From: an uncultured Collinsella sp.
GTDB taxonomy: Bacteria; Actinomycetota; Coriobacteriia; Coriobacteriales; Coriobacteriaceae
Assembly: GCA_905210085.1 (NCBI GenBank)
Contig: CAJLVJ010000038.1
Coordinates: forward strand, 1 to 20,618
Direction of reading: 5' to 3'
Length of the DNA stretch: 20,618 nt
Every line of letters begins with the position of its first letter. The first letter of the stretch is position 1. This document shows, piece by piece, positions 1-7,727 of the stretch. The translations under genes and the position numbers were made by a program. The notes beneath the pieces were generated by a model. It did not search any database. It was given only the letters and a program-made list of their open reading frames with translations, and had not been told where the DNA came from.

Positions 1-15
1 ACGCGCATAAAGAAA

Positions 16-49
16 GCCTCCCATTTCTCATGTCCAAGAAATGGGAGGC
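16..49 (-). terminator. Rho-independent terminator of the YheO-like regulator gene
   Basis: A perfect 13-bp inverted repeat (16-28 with 37-49) encloses an 8-nt loop. Read on the minus strand the stem is followed by a T-rich tail (TTTCTTTATG). It lies about 70 nt past the stop codon of the minus-strand regulator, so it most likely ends that transcript. The plus-strand side lacks a T run. Confidence 0.85.
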
Positions 50-120
50 AGTTCAGTGCGAGCTGCAGGGTCTTTTGTCAAGTGACGGATCGCTTGTGGA
101 GCCGCGCTTCATGTTGCCCG

Positions 121-777
121 TTAGCCCTCCTTGCGAACTTTTTGCAGGTAGCGGTAGACGCTGGGCTCCGAGATGCCCAGCGCGGTGGCGGCGCAGGCCA
201 CGGCGCCCTTGAGCATGAACACCCCGTTGCCGTTAAGGTGGCGAATGACGTCCACGCGGTCGCTCTGACCAAGCGACGCCACATCCAGCCCGCGCGCGCT
301 CAGCAACTCGGCAATGCTGCGGTCGATGAGTTCCTGTGTGGACTCCGAAAGGCTTTCGACCTCGATGGGGGCGGGCTCCGTGCGCGTCGGCGCCGCGTCG
401 AAGCACGCCATGAGCTGCTGCGCCATGGCGTTGATGGAGCGTACGGTCGAGAGGTCGGTGTTGACGCAGAGCATACCGACGATCTCGTCATTCTCGCGGA
501 TAAAGTACGTCGCTGACTCCAACGTCTTGCCTCCGGCGCCGCGGCCCTCGTAGCCCGTAATAAACGGCAGGTCGCGATACTTGGCGTCGTGCATGATCTT
601 GAGTGCCAGATCGGTGGCGGGACCGCCGACCTTGCGGCCGCTCACGATGCCGTTGCGAATATCGACGATGGCGTGGTCGGGATCCGAGAAATCGTGCAGC
701 ACGATTTCGCTGTTTTTGCCGAGTATCTGCTCCAGAAAATCGACCATCGGCAAAAAGCGACGTACGGTCTCGTTCAC
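121..777 (-). CDS. YheO-type PAS and helix-turn-helix transcriptional regulator
   Basis: A 218-aa DNA-binding regulator of the YheO/DauR kind, probably cytoplasmic. The N-terminal ~115 residues match the YheO-like PAS domain (NETVRRFLPMVDFLEQILG, then HDFSDPDHAIVDIRNG and a GRKVGGPATDL segment). The C-terminal ~65 residues hold a predicted helix-turn-helix (KGAVACAATALGISEPSVYR). I chose a GTG start at 777 because AAAGGAG lies 6 nt upstream and family members begin at about this NETVRRFL motif. The frame stays open upstream to 918, but that extension has no family-like sequence and no good ribosome site. The gene is divergent from the permease-ssnA-ygfK-xdh operon, so a role as its local regulator, perhaps sensing a purine or related ligand, is inferred from position only. 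Members of this family may activate or repress; the sequence does not say which. Confidence 0.87.
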   Translation of the reverse strand: MNETVRRFLPMVDFLEQILGKNSEIVLHDFSDPDHAIVDIRNGIVSGRKVGGPATDLALKIMHDAKYRDLPFITGYEGRGAGGKTLESATYFIRENDEIVGMLCVNTDLSTVRSINAMAQQLMACFDAAPTRTEPAPIEVESLSESTQELIDRSIAELLSARGLDVASLGQSDRVDVIRHLNGNGVFMLKGAVACAATALGISEPSVYRYLQKVRKEG

Positions 778-783
778 GGGCAA

Positions 784-790
784 CTCCTTT
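784..790 (-). promoter_or_regulatory. Ribosome binding site that sets the GTG start of the regulator
   Basis: AAAGGAG on the minus strand lies 6 nt before the GTG at 777-775. The alternative upstream ATG at 828 has no comparable site, so this decides the start. Confidence 0.75.
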
Positions 791-807
791 GGGTGAAATC
801 GGAAATG

Positions 808-836
808 TTCATAACAATTTTTTCTCATGGTAACAC
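808..836 (-). promoter_or_regulatory. Possible promoter of the YheO-like regulator
   Basis: On the minus strand a weak -35 (GTGTTA, 836-831) is followed after 17 bp by TATGAA (813-808), preceded by TGT as in extended -10 promoters. This would start the transcript near 801, just upstream of the ribosome site. The match is weak and other promoters are possible. Confidence 0.35.
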
Positions 837-910
837 GCTGCCCATCATCTCGTATATCCGCAGGTACATTGCGTAATGCAGACGAACGGTAGGAATTTAG
901 CGGTAAACGG

Positions 911-960
911 TTGACCAAAAGAAAAATTAGATGTTATTTTGACCAGACACTTTCGTGACC
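911..960. repeat. Repeated TTGACCA/TGACC motifs in the divergent intergenic region
   Basis: TTGACCA occurs at 911-917 and again at 939-945 in the same orientation, and TGACC recurs at 956-960. They lie between the divergent regulator and permease genes, where an operator for the regulator is expected. No binding site for this family is known to me that would confirm it. The 352-bp gap from 778 to 1129 otherwise holds the two promoters, the Fur-like box and no gene. Confidence 0.3.
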
Positions 961-1013
961 TGCGGAAATGCGTTATTACAGCTGAAGAATAGTCTGATAA
1001 CAAAAAATTATTA

Positions 1014-1042
1014 TTGAGAATGAGAATCATCTTTAATACGAT
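1014..1042 (+). promoter_or_regulatory. Sigma-70-type promoter of the purine/hydroxylase operon
   Basis: TTGAGA (1014-1019) and TACGAT (1037-1042) are separated by exactly 17 bp, predicting a start near 1049 and a leader of about 80 nt before the permease ATG. The region is clearly AT-rich compared with the genes. It is the best promoter match upstream of the operon. Confidence 0.6.
1016..1034. promoter_or_regulatory. Fur-box-like site inside the operon promoter
   Basis: GAGAATGAGAATCATCTTT matches the classic 19-bp Fur box GATAATGATAATCATTATC at 14 of 19 positions and contains the core AATGANAATCAT. It overlaps the -35 and the spacer, so a bound repressor would block the promoter. The operon encodes many Fe-S clusters, which makes iron control plausible, but this is inference. 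Confidence 0.45.
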
Positions 1043-1129
1043 ATGCAATGAAGGCACAACCTCAACCCCGCACTGCGTCACAATAGAGCGTTAGATGCGA
1101 AAACAACTACTTCGAGGATTGGTGGTCAA

Positions 1130-2524
1130 ATGACCCAGGAGACGGTTACGAACGGCACTGAAGCCCTGTTCACTCGCGAAGGCATGCCTCCCGTTAAGGA
1201 AATGATCCCGTGTGCCCTTCAGCACGTACTGGCATCGTTTGCCGGCATCATTACCCCGGCGGTCATCATGGCCGGCGTCTACGGCTTTAATAGCCAGCAG
1301 AGCACCGACATCATCCAGGTCGCGCTCATTCTTTCGGCAATCGACACGGCCCTTCAGGCCTTCGCTCCCTTCCGTCGCATCGGCGGCGGCCTGCCCATCG
1401 TCATGGGCGTTTCGTTCGCGTTCCTGCCGGCCCTGCAGGCCATGGGTGCCTCGGGCTTTAGCTTTGGTGCGCTGCTGGGCGGCGAGATCGTCGGCGGCGC
1501 CGTCGCGGTCCTCTTTGGTCTGGCCTACAGCAAGATCAAGTGGCTGTTCCCGCCCGTCGTGACCGGTACGGTCATCTTCTCCATCGGCGTTTCGCTGTAT
1601 CCCACGGCCGTCAAGTATATGGCCGGCGGTATGGGTACGCCGCTGTGGGGTACCCCGCAGGCCTGGTGCGTCGCTCTTATCACCTTCGCCGTGGTCTTTG
1701 CGCTCGCCAACTTTGGCAAGGGTACGCTCAAGCTGGGATCTGTGTTCTTTGGCATGATCGTTGGCATGATCGTCTCCATCCCCTTTGGTATGATCGACTT
1801 CTCCAGCGTCGCCACCGCTCAGGTCTTCGCCCTTCCCAAGCTCATGCCCTACGCGCTCGAGTTTGATCCCGAGGTCTGCATTACCCTCGCCGTCGTGTTC
1901 CCCATGGTTGCCATCCAGGTTATCGGTGACGTCTCCGCCGCCTGCCTGGGCTCCATCGACCGTATGCCCACCGAGCGCGAACTCTCCGGCGCTATCGTGT
2001 CTCAGGGCCTCACCTCTATGGTCGGCGGCCTGCTGGGCGGTCTTCCCACCAGCGCCCTTGGCCAGAACGTGGGCATCATCTGCTCCAACAAGGTCGTCAA
2101 CAAGTGGGTCTTTGTGATCATCGCGGCCGTCTTTGCCATCGCCGGTCTGTTCCCGCAGCTCTCTGCCATCCTTTCCGCTATCCCGCAGCCCGTCATCGGC
2201 GGCGCGACCGTCGGCGTCTTTGGCACCATCACCATGAACGGCGTGCGCATGTTCACCCGCGAGGGCCTCACGCAGCGCACCACCACCATCGTCGGTACCT
2301 CCGTCGTCTTTGGCCTGGGTATCTGGATGGCCAGCGGTTGCCTTGCCGGCGAGGGTATGCCTACCTGGGTGTCCACCGTCATCGGCTCCAACGCCGTGAC
2401 CCCCACCGCCATCATGGCCATCGTGCTCAACCTGATCCTTCCGCAGACGCCGGTCGTGGCTCAGCACATCGATGCTGCCAAGGACGCTGCCGTGGATCTG
2501 GTCTTGCCCGAGAGCAAGAAGTAA
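1130..2524 (+). CDS. NCS2-family xanthine/uracil permease
   Basis: A 464-aa polytopic membrane transporter of the nucleobase:cation symporter-2 family, the normal length for UraA/PbuX/XanQ-type permeases. Alternating hydrophobic segments run through the protein. Characteristic stretches include the NCS2 region QVIGDVSAACLGS near residue 263 and QNVGIICSNK at about 312-321; the usual threonine of the NCS2 signature is a serine here. The gene opens the operon that ends in a xanthine-dehydrogenase-type hydroxylase, so uptake of xanthine, urate or a related purine is the likely role. Uracil cannot be excluded from sequence. The ATG at 1130 has only modest ribosome-site sequence upstream (GAGG at 1114-1117, GGTGG at 1121-1125). 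No closer in-frame alternative is better. Confidence 0.87.
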   Translation: MTQETVTNGTEALFTREGMPPVKEMIPCALQHVLASFAGIITPAVIMAGVYGFNSQQSTDIIQVALILSAIDTALQAFAPFRRIGGGLPIVMGVSFAFLPALQAMGASGFSFGALLGGEIVGGAVAVLFGLAYSKIKWLFPPVVTGTVIFSIGVSLYPTAVKYMAGGMGTPLWGTPQAWCVALITFAVVFALANFGKGTLKLGSVFFGMIVGMIVSIPFGMIDFSSVATAQVFALPKLMPYALEFDPEVCITLAVVFPMVAIQVIGDVSAACLGSIDRMPTERELSGAIVSQGLTSMVGGLLGGLPTSALGQNVGIICSNKVVNKWVFVIIAAVFAIAGLFPQLSAILSAIPQPVIGGATVGVFGTITMNGVRMFTREGLTQRTTTIVGTSVVFGLGIWMASGCLAGEGMPTWVSTVIGSNAVTPTAIMAIVLNLILPQTPVVAQHIDAAKDAAVDLVLPESKK

Positions 2525-2540
2525 CCAATTCGGTGCTATT

Positions 2541-2702
2541 CGTCGGCGGACGCATCGCCTCGTCCGCCGACGCCATGCGGCACCAAGCCGCACTTCAAAG
2601 GGTTTGTCCCTTTGGTGAAGCGTTGACGGGAGAGGGCCCGTTTCCGGTGTAGGCCGGCGCTTCGCACTCCGCCATGTCAGAGGTGTCAAACCCCGCCTCT
2701 GA
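2541..2702. other. Three intergenic hairpins between the permease gene and ssnA
   Basis: The 195-bp gap has three simple inverted repeats. The first is an 11-bp perfect stem at 2541-2551 with 2562-2572. The second is a 7-bp stem (CAAAGGG/CCCTTTG) at 2596-2602 with 2608-2614. The third is a 7-bp stem (TCAGAGG/CCTCTGA) at 2677-2683 with 2696-2702, which ends just before the ssnA ribosome site. None has a T run, so they are not standard terminators. Roles in RNA processing, stability or translational control are possible. I do not recognise a riboswitch. Confidence 0.5.
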
Positions 2703-2719
2703 TGTTGAAGGGAGCATCC

Positions 2720-4075
2720 ATGCTTCTGGTCGCTAACGGTTCCGTCTTTACCCGCAACGCTCAGACCCCGTTTATTCCAAACGGTGCGGTCGCCATTGAC
2801 GGAGATACGATCGTCGAAGTGGGCCCCGAGCGCGAGCTCAAGGCCAAGTACCCGGATGCCGAGTACGTCGATGCCCAGGGCAACCTCATCATGCCCGGAC
2901 TCATCAACTGCCACACCCACATCTACTCGGGTCTGGCCCGCGGCCTTGCCATTAAGGGCTGCAACCCCACCAACTTCTTGGAGAATCTCGAGCAGCAGTG
3001 GTGGAAGATCGACGACAACCTGACGCTCGACGGCACCAAGGCCAGCGCCTATGCTACGATTTTGGACTCCATCCGTGATGGCGTCACCACGATCTTCGAT
3101 CACCATGCGAGCTTCTGCGAGATTCCGGGAAGCCTCTTTACCATTAAGGATGCAGCTCAGGAGCTGGGCATGCGTTCGTGCCTGTGCTACGAGGTCTCCG
3201 ATCGCCGCGGCCAGGAAAAGTGCGACCAGGCCATTGCCGAGAACGCCGAATTTGCCCAGTGGGCCGCCAAGGAGCGTCGCGATAACGACAACCACATGAT
3301 CGCCGCCATGTTTGGCGGACATGCTACCTTTACGCTTTCGGACGAGACCATGGATAAGATGGCCGAGGCCAACAACGGCCTGACCGGCTTCCACATCCAT
3401 GTGTGCGAGGGCATGAACGACGTGTGGGACTCCCGCCTCAACCGCGGTGGCATCAGCCCCGTCGAGCGCCTGCTGCAGCACAACCTGCTGGGTCCCGACA
3501 CCATGCTGGGCCACTGCATCCACGTGACGCCTGCCGAGATGGATATCGTCAAGGAGTCCGGCACTTGGCTGGTCAACAACCCCGAATCCAATATGGGCAA
3601 CGCCGTGGGCTGCGCCCCCGTGCTCGAGTTCTTCCGCCGCGGCATCCCCGTGTGCATGGGCACCGACGCCTACACCCACGATATGCTCGAGAGCCTTAAG
3701 GTCTTCCTGATTATTCAGCGCCACAACGCCGCCATGCCCAACGTGGGCTGGTGCGAGGCCATGACGATGCTGTTCGAGAACAACGCCAAGATGGCGAGCA
3801 AGTACTTCGATCGCAAGCTCGGTGTGCTCGAGGCCGGCGCTGCCGCCGACGTTATCGTTATGGACTACAAGCCCTTTACGCCGCTGAGCGAGGAGAATAT
3901 CGACGGCCACATGCTCTTTGGCATGATGGGCAAAAACTGCCGCACCACCATCATCAACGGCCGCGTCCTGTACAAGGATCGCGAGTTCGTTGGCATTGAT
4001 GAGGACAAGATCAACGCGTGGACCATGGCCGAGTCCAAGAAGCTCTGGAGCACGCTCAACGATCGCACCTACTAA
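2720..4075 (+). CDS. ssnA: SsnA-type amidohydrolase (putative aminohydrolase)
   Basis: A 451-aa metal-dependent amidohydrolase of the SsnA family, related to guanine deaminase and chlorohydrolase-type enzymes. The first metal motif HxH lies in NCHTHIYSGLARGL (H65, H67). Further likely ligands are H225/H227 in GFHIHVCEG, H265 in LGHCIHVT and the catalytic aspartate D316 in CMGTDAYTHDM. The start at 2720 (MLLVANGSVFTRN) is preferred over the ATG at 2702 because GAAGGGAG lies 5 nt upstream and the family begins with this beta-strand. ssnA commonly sits next to ygfK and molybdenum hydroxylase genes, as here, and such clusters have been tied to anaerobic purine degradation and selenium-dependent hydroxylases. 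The exact substrate is not known to me; hydrolytic opening or deamination of a purine-derived ring is inferred. Confidence 0.88.
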   Translation: MLLVANGSVFTRNAQTPFIPNGAVAIDGDTIVEVGPERELKAKYPDAEYVDAQGNLIMPGLINCHTHIYSGLARGLAIKGCNPTNFLENLEQQWWKIDDNLTLDGTKASAYATILDSIRDGVTTIFDHHASFCEIPGSLFTIKDAAQELGMRSCLCYEVSDRRGQEKCDQAIAENAEFAQWAAKERRDNDNHMIAAMFGGHATFTLSDETMDKMAEANNGLTGFHIHVCEGMNDVWDSRLNRGGISPVERLLQHNLLGPDTMLGHCIHVTPAEMDIVKESGTWLVNNPESNMGNAVGCAPVLEFFRRGIPVCMGTDAYTHDMLESLKVFLIIQRHNAAMPNVGWCEAMTMLFENNAKMASKYFDRKLGVLEAGAAADVIVMDYKPFTPLSEENIDGHMLFGMMGKNCRTTIINGRVLYKDREFVGIDEDKINAWTMAESKKLWSTLNDRTY

Positions 4076-4090
4076 TTCACAAGTAGATTC

Positions 4091-4126
4091 GCGCGCGTCG
4101 GATGTTTCGCCACATCCGGCGCGCGC
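4091..4126. other. Long GC-rich hairpin between ssnA and ygfK
   Basis: A 15-bp inverted repeat with one G-T wobble (4091-4105 with 4112-4126) and a 6-nt loop follows the ssnA stop. There is no T run after it, so it is unlikely to be a full terminator. It may mark an RNA processing or stability site that separates expression of ssnA and ygfK. The rest of the 149-bp gap is GC-rich and holds small palindromes such as TAGCGCTA. Confidence 0.5.
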
Positions 4127-4224
4127 ATAGGCGGCCTCCGCGGGGTCGCCGGCGCTGTGCTAGCGCTACACCGTATTTGCGCCCGCCGCGCGGTCTCGCC
4201 GGGCGTTACAGAGAGGAACTCATT

Positions 4225-7224
4225 ATGAGCGACATCATGAGGCCGATCCCGTTTTCGCAGCTGATGAACTGGATCATCGAGGAGCACAAGACTCAGGGCG
4301 CCGTCTTTGGCGTGCGCAAGATGGTCACGACCAACCAGGAGGGCGCGCTTCCCATTTTTGACGAGCGCATCGAGACTCCGTTTGGCCCGGCCGCCGGTCC
4401 CAATACGCAGTTGGCCCAGAACATCGTGGCATCCTACGTGGCCGGTTCCCGCTTCTTTGAGCTCAAGACCGTTCAGGTTATGGACGGCGAGGAGCTCTCC
4501 AAGTGTGTCAACAAGCCCTGCATTGTGGCGCAGGACGAGTGCTACAACTGCGAGTGGTCGACCGAGCTCGAGGTTCCGCAGGCTTTTGCCGAGTACGTGA
4601 AGGCATGGTTTGCCTGCCACCTGATCGCTCGCGAGTACGGCCTGGGCAGCCCGGACGGCTTTGTCTTCAACATGTCCGTGGGTTATGACCTGGAGGGCAT
4701 CAAGAGCCCCAAGGTCGACGCCTACATCGAGGGCATGAAGGACGCCAGCGGCTCCGAGGTTTGGAACGAGTGCCGTGCCTGGGCGCTCGCCAACCTGGAC
4801 AAGTTTGAGCATGTCGACGCCGCGTTTGTCGAGTCCATCCCGGCGCGCGTGTCCAACTCCATCACCGAGTCCACGCTGCATGGCTGCCCGCCGGCGGAGA
4901 TCGAGCGCATCGCGACCTATTTGATCACCGAGAAGGGCCTCAACACCTACATCAAGTGCAACCCCACGCTGCTGGGCTATGAGTTTGCCCGCCAGCGTCT
5001 GAACGAGCTGGGCTTTGACTACATCGTTTTCGATGACACGCACTTCCGTGAGGACCTGCAGTGGGCCGATGCCGTGCCTATGTTCGAGCGCCTGATTGCC
5101 CTGTGCGCCGAGCGCGGCCTGGAGTTTGGCGTCAAGCTGACCAACACCTTCCCCGTCGACGTGACGAGAAACGAGCTGCCCTCTACCGAGATGTACATGT
5201 CCGGCCGTTCGCTGTTCTCGCTGACCATCGAGGCCGCCCGCCGCATTACCGAGCAGTTTGACGGTAAGCTGCGCATCAGCTACTCCGGTGGTGCCACGGT
5301 CTACAACATCCGCGCCCTGTATGATGCCGGCATTTGGCCCGTCACCCTGGCGACCGACGTGCTCAAGCCCGGTGGCTACGAGCGCTTTAGCCAGATGGCC
5401 GGCGAGTTTACCGACCTGGATGGCAAGCCGTTTGCGGGCGTCTCGCTCGAGGCCGTGACCGCGATTCAGACCGACTCGCTCACCAACCCGCTCTACAAGA
5501 AGCCGCTGCGCCCGCTGCCCGACCGCAAGGTCGCCGGCAAGAGCCCGCTTTCCGACTGCTTTACCACGCCGTGCCGCACGAGCTGTCCCATCCAGCAGGA
5601 TATTCCCGCCTATCTGGCGGCTGTTGACGAGGGCCGCTACGAGGACGCACTCAACATCATCATCGAGCGCAACGCCCTGCCGTTCATTACCGGCACCATC
5701 TGCCCGCATCCCTGCGGCCGTGCCTGCGAGCGTGCGTTCTACGAGCCCGAGGGCGCCCAGATTCGCGCCAGCAAGCTCAAGGCCGCCCGTGAGGCCATGA
5801 CCGCCGTGCTGCCCAAGCTGCGCGCCCAGGCCATCGCAAACGACGGCGAGCGCAACGTTGCCGTTATCGGCGGCGGCCCGGCCGGCCTGGCGACGGCGTT
5901 CTTCCTGACGCGTGCCGGCGTGCCCGTCACCATCTTTGAGGCCCGCGACTCTCTCGGCGGCGTGGTCCGTCACGTGATCCCCGAGTTCCGTATCGCGAGC
6001 GACGATATCTCCCACGATGCCGAGCTCTGCCTGGCCTTTGGCGCCAAGGTGCAGCTCAACGCTCGCGTGGATTCCATTGACGAGCTCAAGGACCAGGGCT
6101 TTACCGACGTGGTCGTGGCCACCGGTGCCTGGATGCCCGGCTCTGCGGGCCTGGGCGAGGGTGCCGAGCTCGACGTACTGGAGTTCCTCGAGGCCGCCAA
6201 GAAGGGCGAGAAACTCGAGCTGGGCGAGGACGTCGTGGTCATTGGCGCCGGCAACACCGCCATGGACGCGGCCCGCGTGGCCAAGCGTCTGGCTGGCGTG
6301 AAGAACGTGCGCCTGGTGTATCGCCGCACCAAGAAGCAGATGCCCGCCGACGAGGAAGAGCTCGATCTTGCTCTTGCCGACGGCGTTGAGCTCTGCGAGC
6401 TGCTGGCGCCCAAGGCGCTCAACGGCTCCGTGCTGACCTGCGACGTCATGGAGCTCGGCGAGCCGGATGCAAGCGGCCGTCGCAGCCCCGTCGCCACGGG
6501 CGAGACCGTCGAGCTTTCCGCCACCACGGTGATCTGCGCCGTGGGCGAGGGCATCGATGCCAGCCTGTACGATGCCGCGGGCGTCGAGCACGACCGTCGC
6601 GGCCGTCTTGCCGCCACCTCCACCGGCGTCGAGGGCGTTTGGGTTGCCGGCGACTGCCGTCGCGGTCCTGCCACCGTGGTCGAGGCTATCGCCGATGCCG
6701 CCGAGGTCGCCCGTGCCATCGCCGGTGTGGACTTTAACAAGTACGCCGACTGCAACGAGCAGGCCGGCCGCGAGGACACCTGCTACGAGCGCAAGGGGTC
6801 GCTGTGCCGCGACAAGCGCAACTGCACCAAGACCCGCTGCCTGGGCTGCGGCTCGGTGTGCGAGGTCTGCTGCGACGTGTGCCCCAACCGCGCCAACGTG
6901 GCAATTAAGGTGCCGGGCCTGGCCAAGCATCAGGTCGTCCATGTCGACGGCATGTGCAACGAGTGCGGCAACTGCGCCGTGTTCTGCCCTTACCAGGAGG
7001 GTCGTCCCTACAAGGACAAGCTCACCCTGTTCTGGAGCGAGCAGGACATGGAGAACTCCGAGAACGAGGGCTTCCTGGCCGTGGACGAGGACCACTTTAA
7101 GGTTCGCGTCGCCGGCACGGTCCGCACCGTCTCGGTCGATGCCGTCAACACCGGTCTTCCCGAGGCCGTCCGCCTGACCATCAGGGCCGTGCGCGACAAC
7201 TATTCGTATCTTCTTAAGAAATAG
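4225..7224 (+). CDS. ygfK: YgfK, multidomain flavin and iron-sulfur oxidoreductase
   Basis: A 999-aa cytoplasmic oxidoreductase close in size to E. coli YgfK. The start MSDIMRPIPFSQLMNWI matches the family, and GAGAGGA lies 7 nt upstream. The first ~430 residues form the YgfK-specific part. Cysteines at 445, 450, 454 and 493 begin the dihydropyrimidine-dehydrogenase/GltD-type Fe-S domain (CFTTPCRTSCP, CPHPCGRACERA). An FAD-binding GGGPAG lies at about 549, an NAD(P)-binding GAGNTA at about 674-679, and a GDC flavin motif follows (VAGDCRRG). Near the C terminus two cysteine groups start at about 872 (CLGCGSVCEVCCDVCP) and 911 (CNECGNCAVFCP), the latter of ferredoxin type. The protein was once called a selenate reductase subunit. 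Its place between ssnA and a hydroxylase with no flavin subunit suggests it passes electrons between Fe-S carriers and NAD(P). That role is inferred. Confidence 0.9.
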   Translation: MSDIMRPIPFSQLMNWIIEEHKTQGAVFGVRKMVTTNQEGALPIFDERIETPFGPAAGPNTQLAQNIVASYVAGSRFFELKTVQVMDGEELSKCVNKPCIVAQDECYNCEWSTELEVPQAFAEYVKAWFACHLIAREYGLGSPDGFVFNMSVGYDLEGIKSPKVDAYIEGMKDASGSEVWNECRAWALANLDKFEHVDAAFVESIPARVSNSITESTLHGCPPAEIERIATYLITEKGLNTYIKCNPTLLGYEFARQRLNELGFDYIVFDDTHFREDLQWADAVPMFERLIALCAERGLEFGVKLTNTFPVDVTRNELPSTEMYMSGRSLFSLTIEAARRITEQFDGKLRISYSGGATVYNIRALYDAGIWPVTLATDVLKPGGYERFSQMAGEFTDLDGKPFAGVSLEAVTAIQTDSLTNPLYKKPLRPLPDRKVAGKSPLSDCFTTPCRTSCPIQQDIPAYLAAVDEGRYEDALNIIIERNALPFITGTICPHPCGRACERAFYEPEGAQIRASKLKAAREAMTAVLPKLRAQAIANDGERNVAVIGGGPAGLATAFFLTRAGVPVTIFEARDSLGGVVRHVIPEFRIASDDISHDAELCLAFGAKVQLNARVDSIDELKDQGFTDVVVATGAWMPGSAGLGEGAELDVLEFLEAAKKGEKLELGEDVVVIGAGNTAMDAARVAKRLAGVKNVRLVYRRTKKQMPADEEELDLALADGVELCELLAPKALNGSVLTCDVMELGEPDASGRRSPVATGETVELSATTVICAVGEGIDASLYDAAGVEHDRRGRLAATSTGVEGVWVAGDCRRGPATVVEAIADAAEVARAIAGVDFNKYADCNEQAGREDTCYERKGSLCRDKRNCTKTRCLGCGSVCEVCCDVCPNRANVAIKVPGLAKHQVVHVDGMCNECGNCAVFCPYQEGRPYKDKLTLFWSEQDMENSENEGFLAVDEDHFKVRVAGTVRTVSVDAVNTGLPEAVRLTIRAVRDNYSYLLKK

Positions 7225-7235
7225 GCGAGTCTCTT

Positions 7236-7715
7236 ATGGCCAAATCCATTCAACATAACGTGGCCTACGTTGCCTGCGGAAGCGGTTGCGCCTCCGCAGG
7301 CGGCGACGCCCGCTGCAGCGAAGGCTGCATTGGCTGTGGCGCCTGCGTCACGGCCTGCCCCCACGGTGCCATCGCGCTGGTCGATGGCGTCGCCCGCGTG
7401 GATCGCTCAAAGTGTACGGGCTGTGGCCTGTGCGGCATGGCGTGCCCGCAGCGCGTGATTGCCTTCGTTCCCGGCTACCAGAACATTCTGGTGCGCTGTA
7501 ACAACACCGATAAGGGCGCCATTGCGCGCAAGATCTGCGACACGAGCTGCATCGGTTGCGGCATGTGCGCCAAAAAGTGCCCTGCCGGCGCTATCCGCAT
7601 TGAGGACAACTGCGCCCATATCGACGGTGTGGACTGCCTGTCGTGCGGCATGTGCGCCGTCGTCTGCCCTCATGGCGCCATCCACGACCGCACCGGCATC
7701 GCCGCTGGCGTGTAG
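7236..7715 (+). CDS. RnfB-like polyferredoxin with four 4Fe-4S motifs
   Basis: A 159-aa soluble electron carrier. Four CxxCxxCxxxCP motifs are visible: C31/34/37/41, C60/63/66/70, C105/108/111/115 and C134/137/140/144, so four [4Fe-4S] clusters are predicted. Three more cysteines (14, 18, 27) precede them. The segment LVRCNNTDKGAIARKICD followed by a cluster motif resembles the C-terminal ferredoxin part of RnfB, but the RnfB membrane anchor is absent. The gene starts 11 nt after ygfK and stops 12 nt before the hydroxylase gene, so tight co-expression is expected. It most likely shuttles electrons between the hydroxylase and YgfK; this is inference. The ribosome site is weak (AGGCGAG), so translational coupling to ygfK is possible. 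Confidence 0.85.
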   Translation: MAKSIQHNVAYVACGSGCASAGGDARCSEGCIGCGACVTACPHGAIALVDGVARVDRSKCTGCGLCGMACPQRVIAFVPGYQNILVRCNNTDKGAIARKICDTSCIGCGMCAKKCPAGAIRIEDNCAHIDGVDCLSCGMCAVVCPHGAIHDRTGIAAGV

Positions 7716-7727
7716 AAGGGAATCACC

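Noticed and set aside
2525..2719. Riboswitch (purine or molybdenum-cofactor type) before ssnA
   Set aside because: Hairpins are present, but I could not match the conserved core of any riboswitch class that I know.
1091..3910. Very long open frame on the minus strand across the permease and ssnA genes
   Set aside because: Its translation is low-complexity (rich in G, H, D, A) with no family motif. It mirrors the codon bias of the two well-supported plus-strand genes.
4072..7095. Long minus-strand open frame opposite ygfK
   Set aside because: YgfK on the plus strand has clear Fe-S, FAD and NAD(P) motifs. The antisense frame has none and reflects GC-rich third positions.
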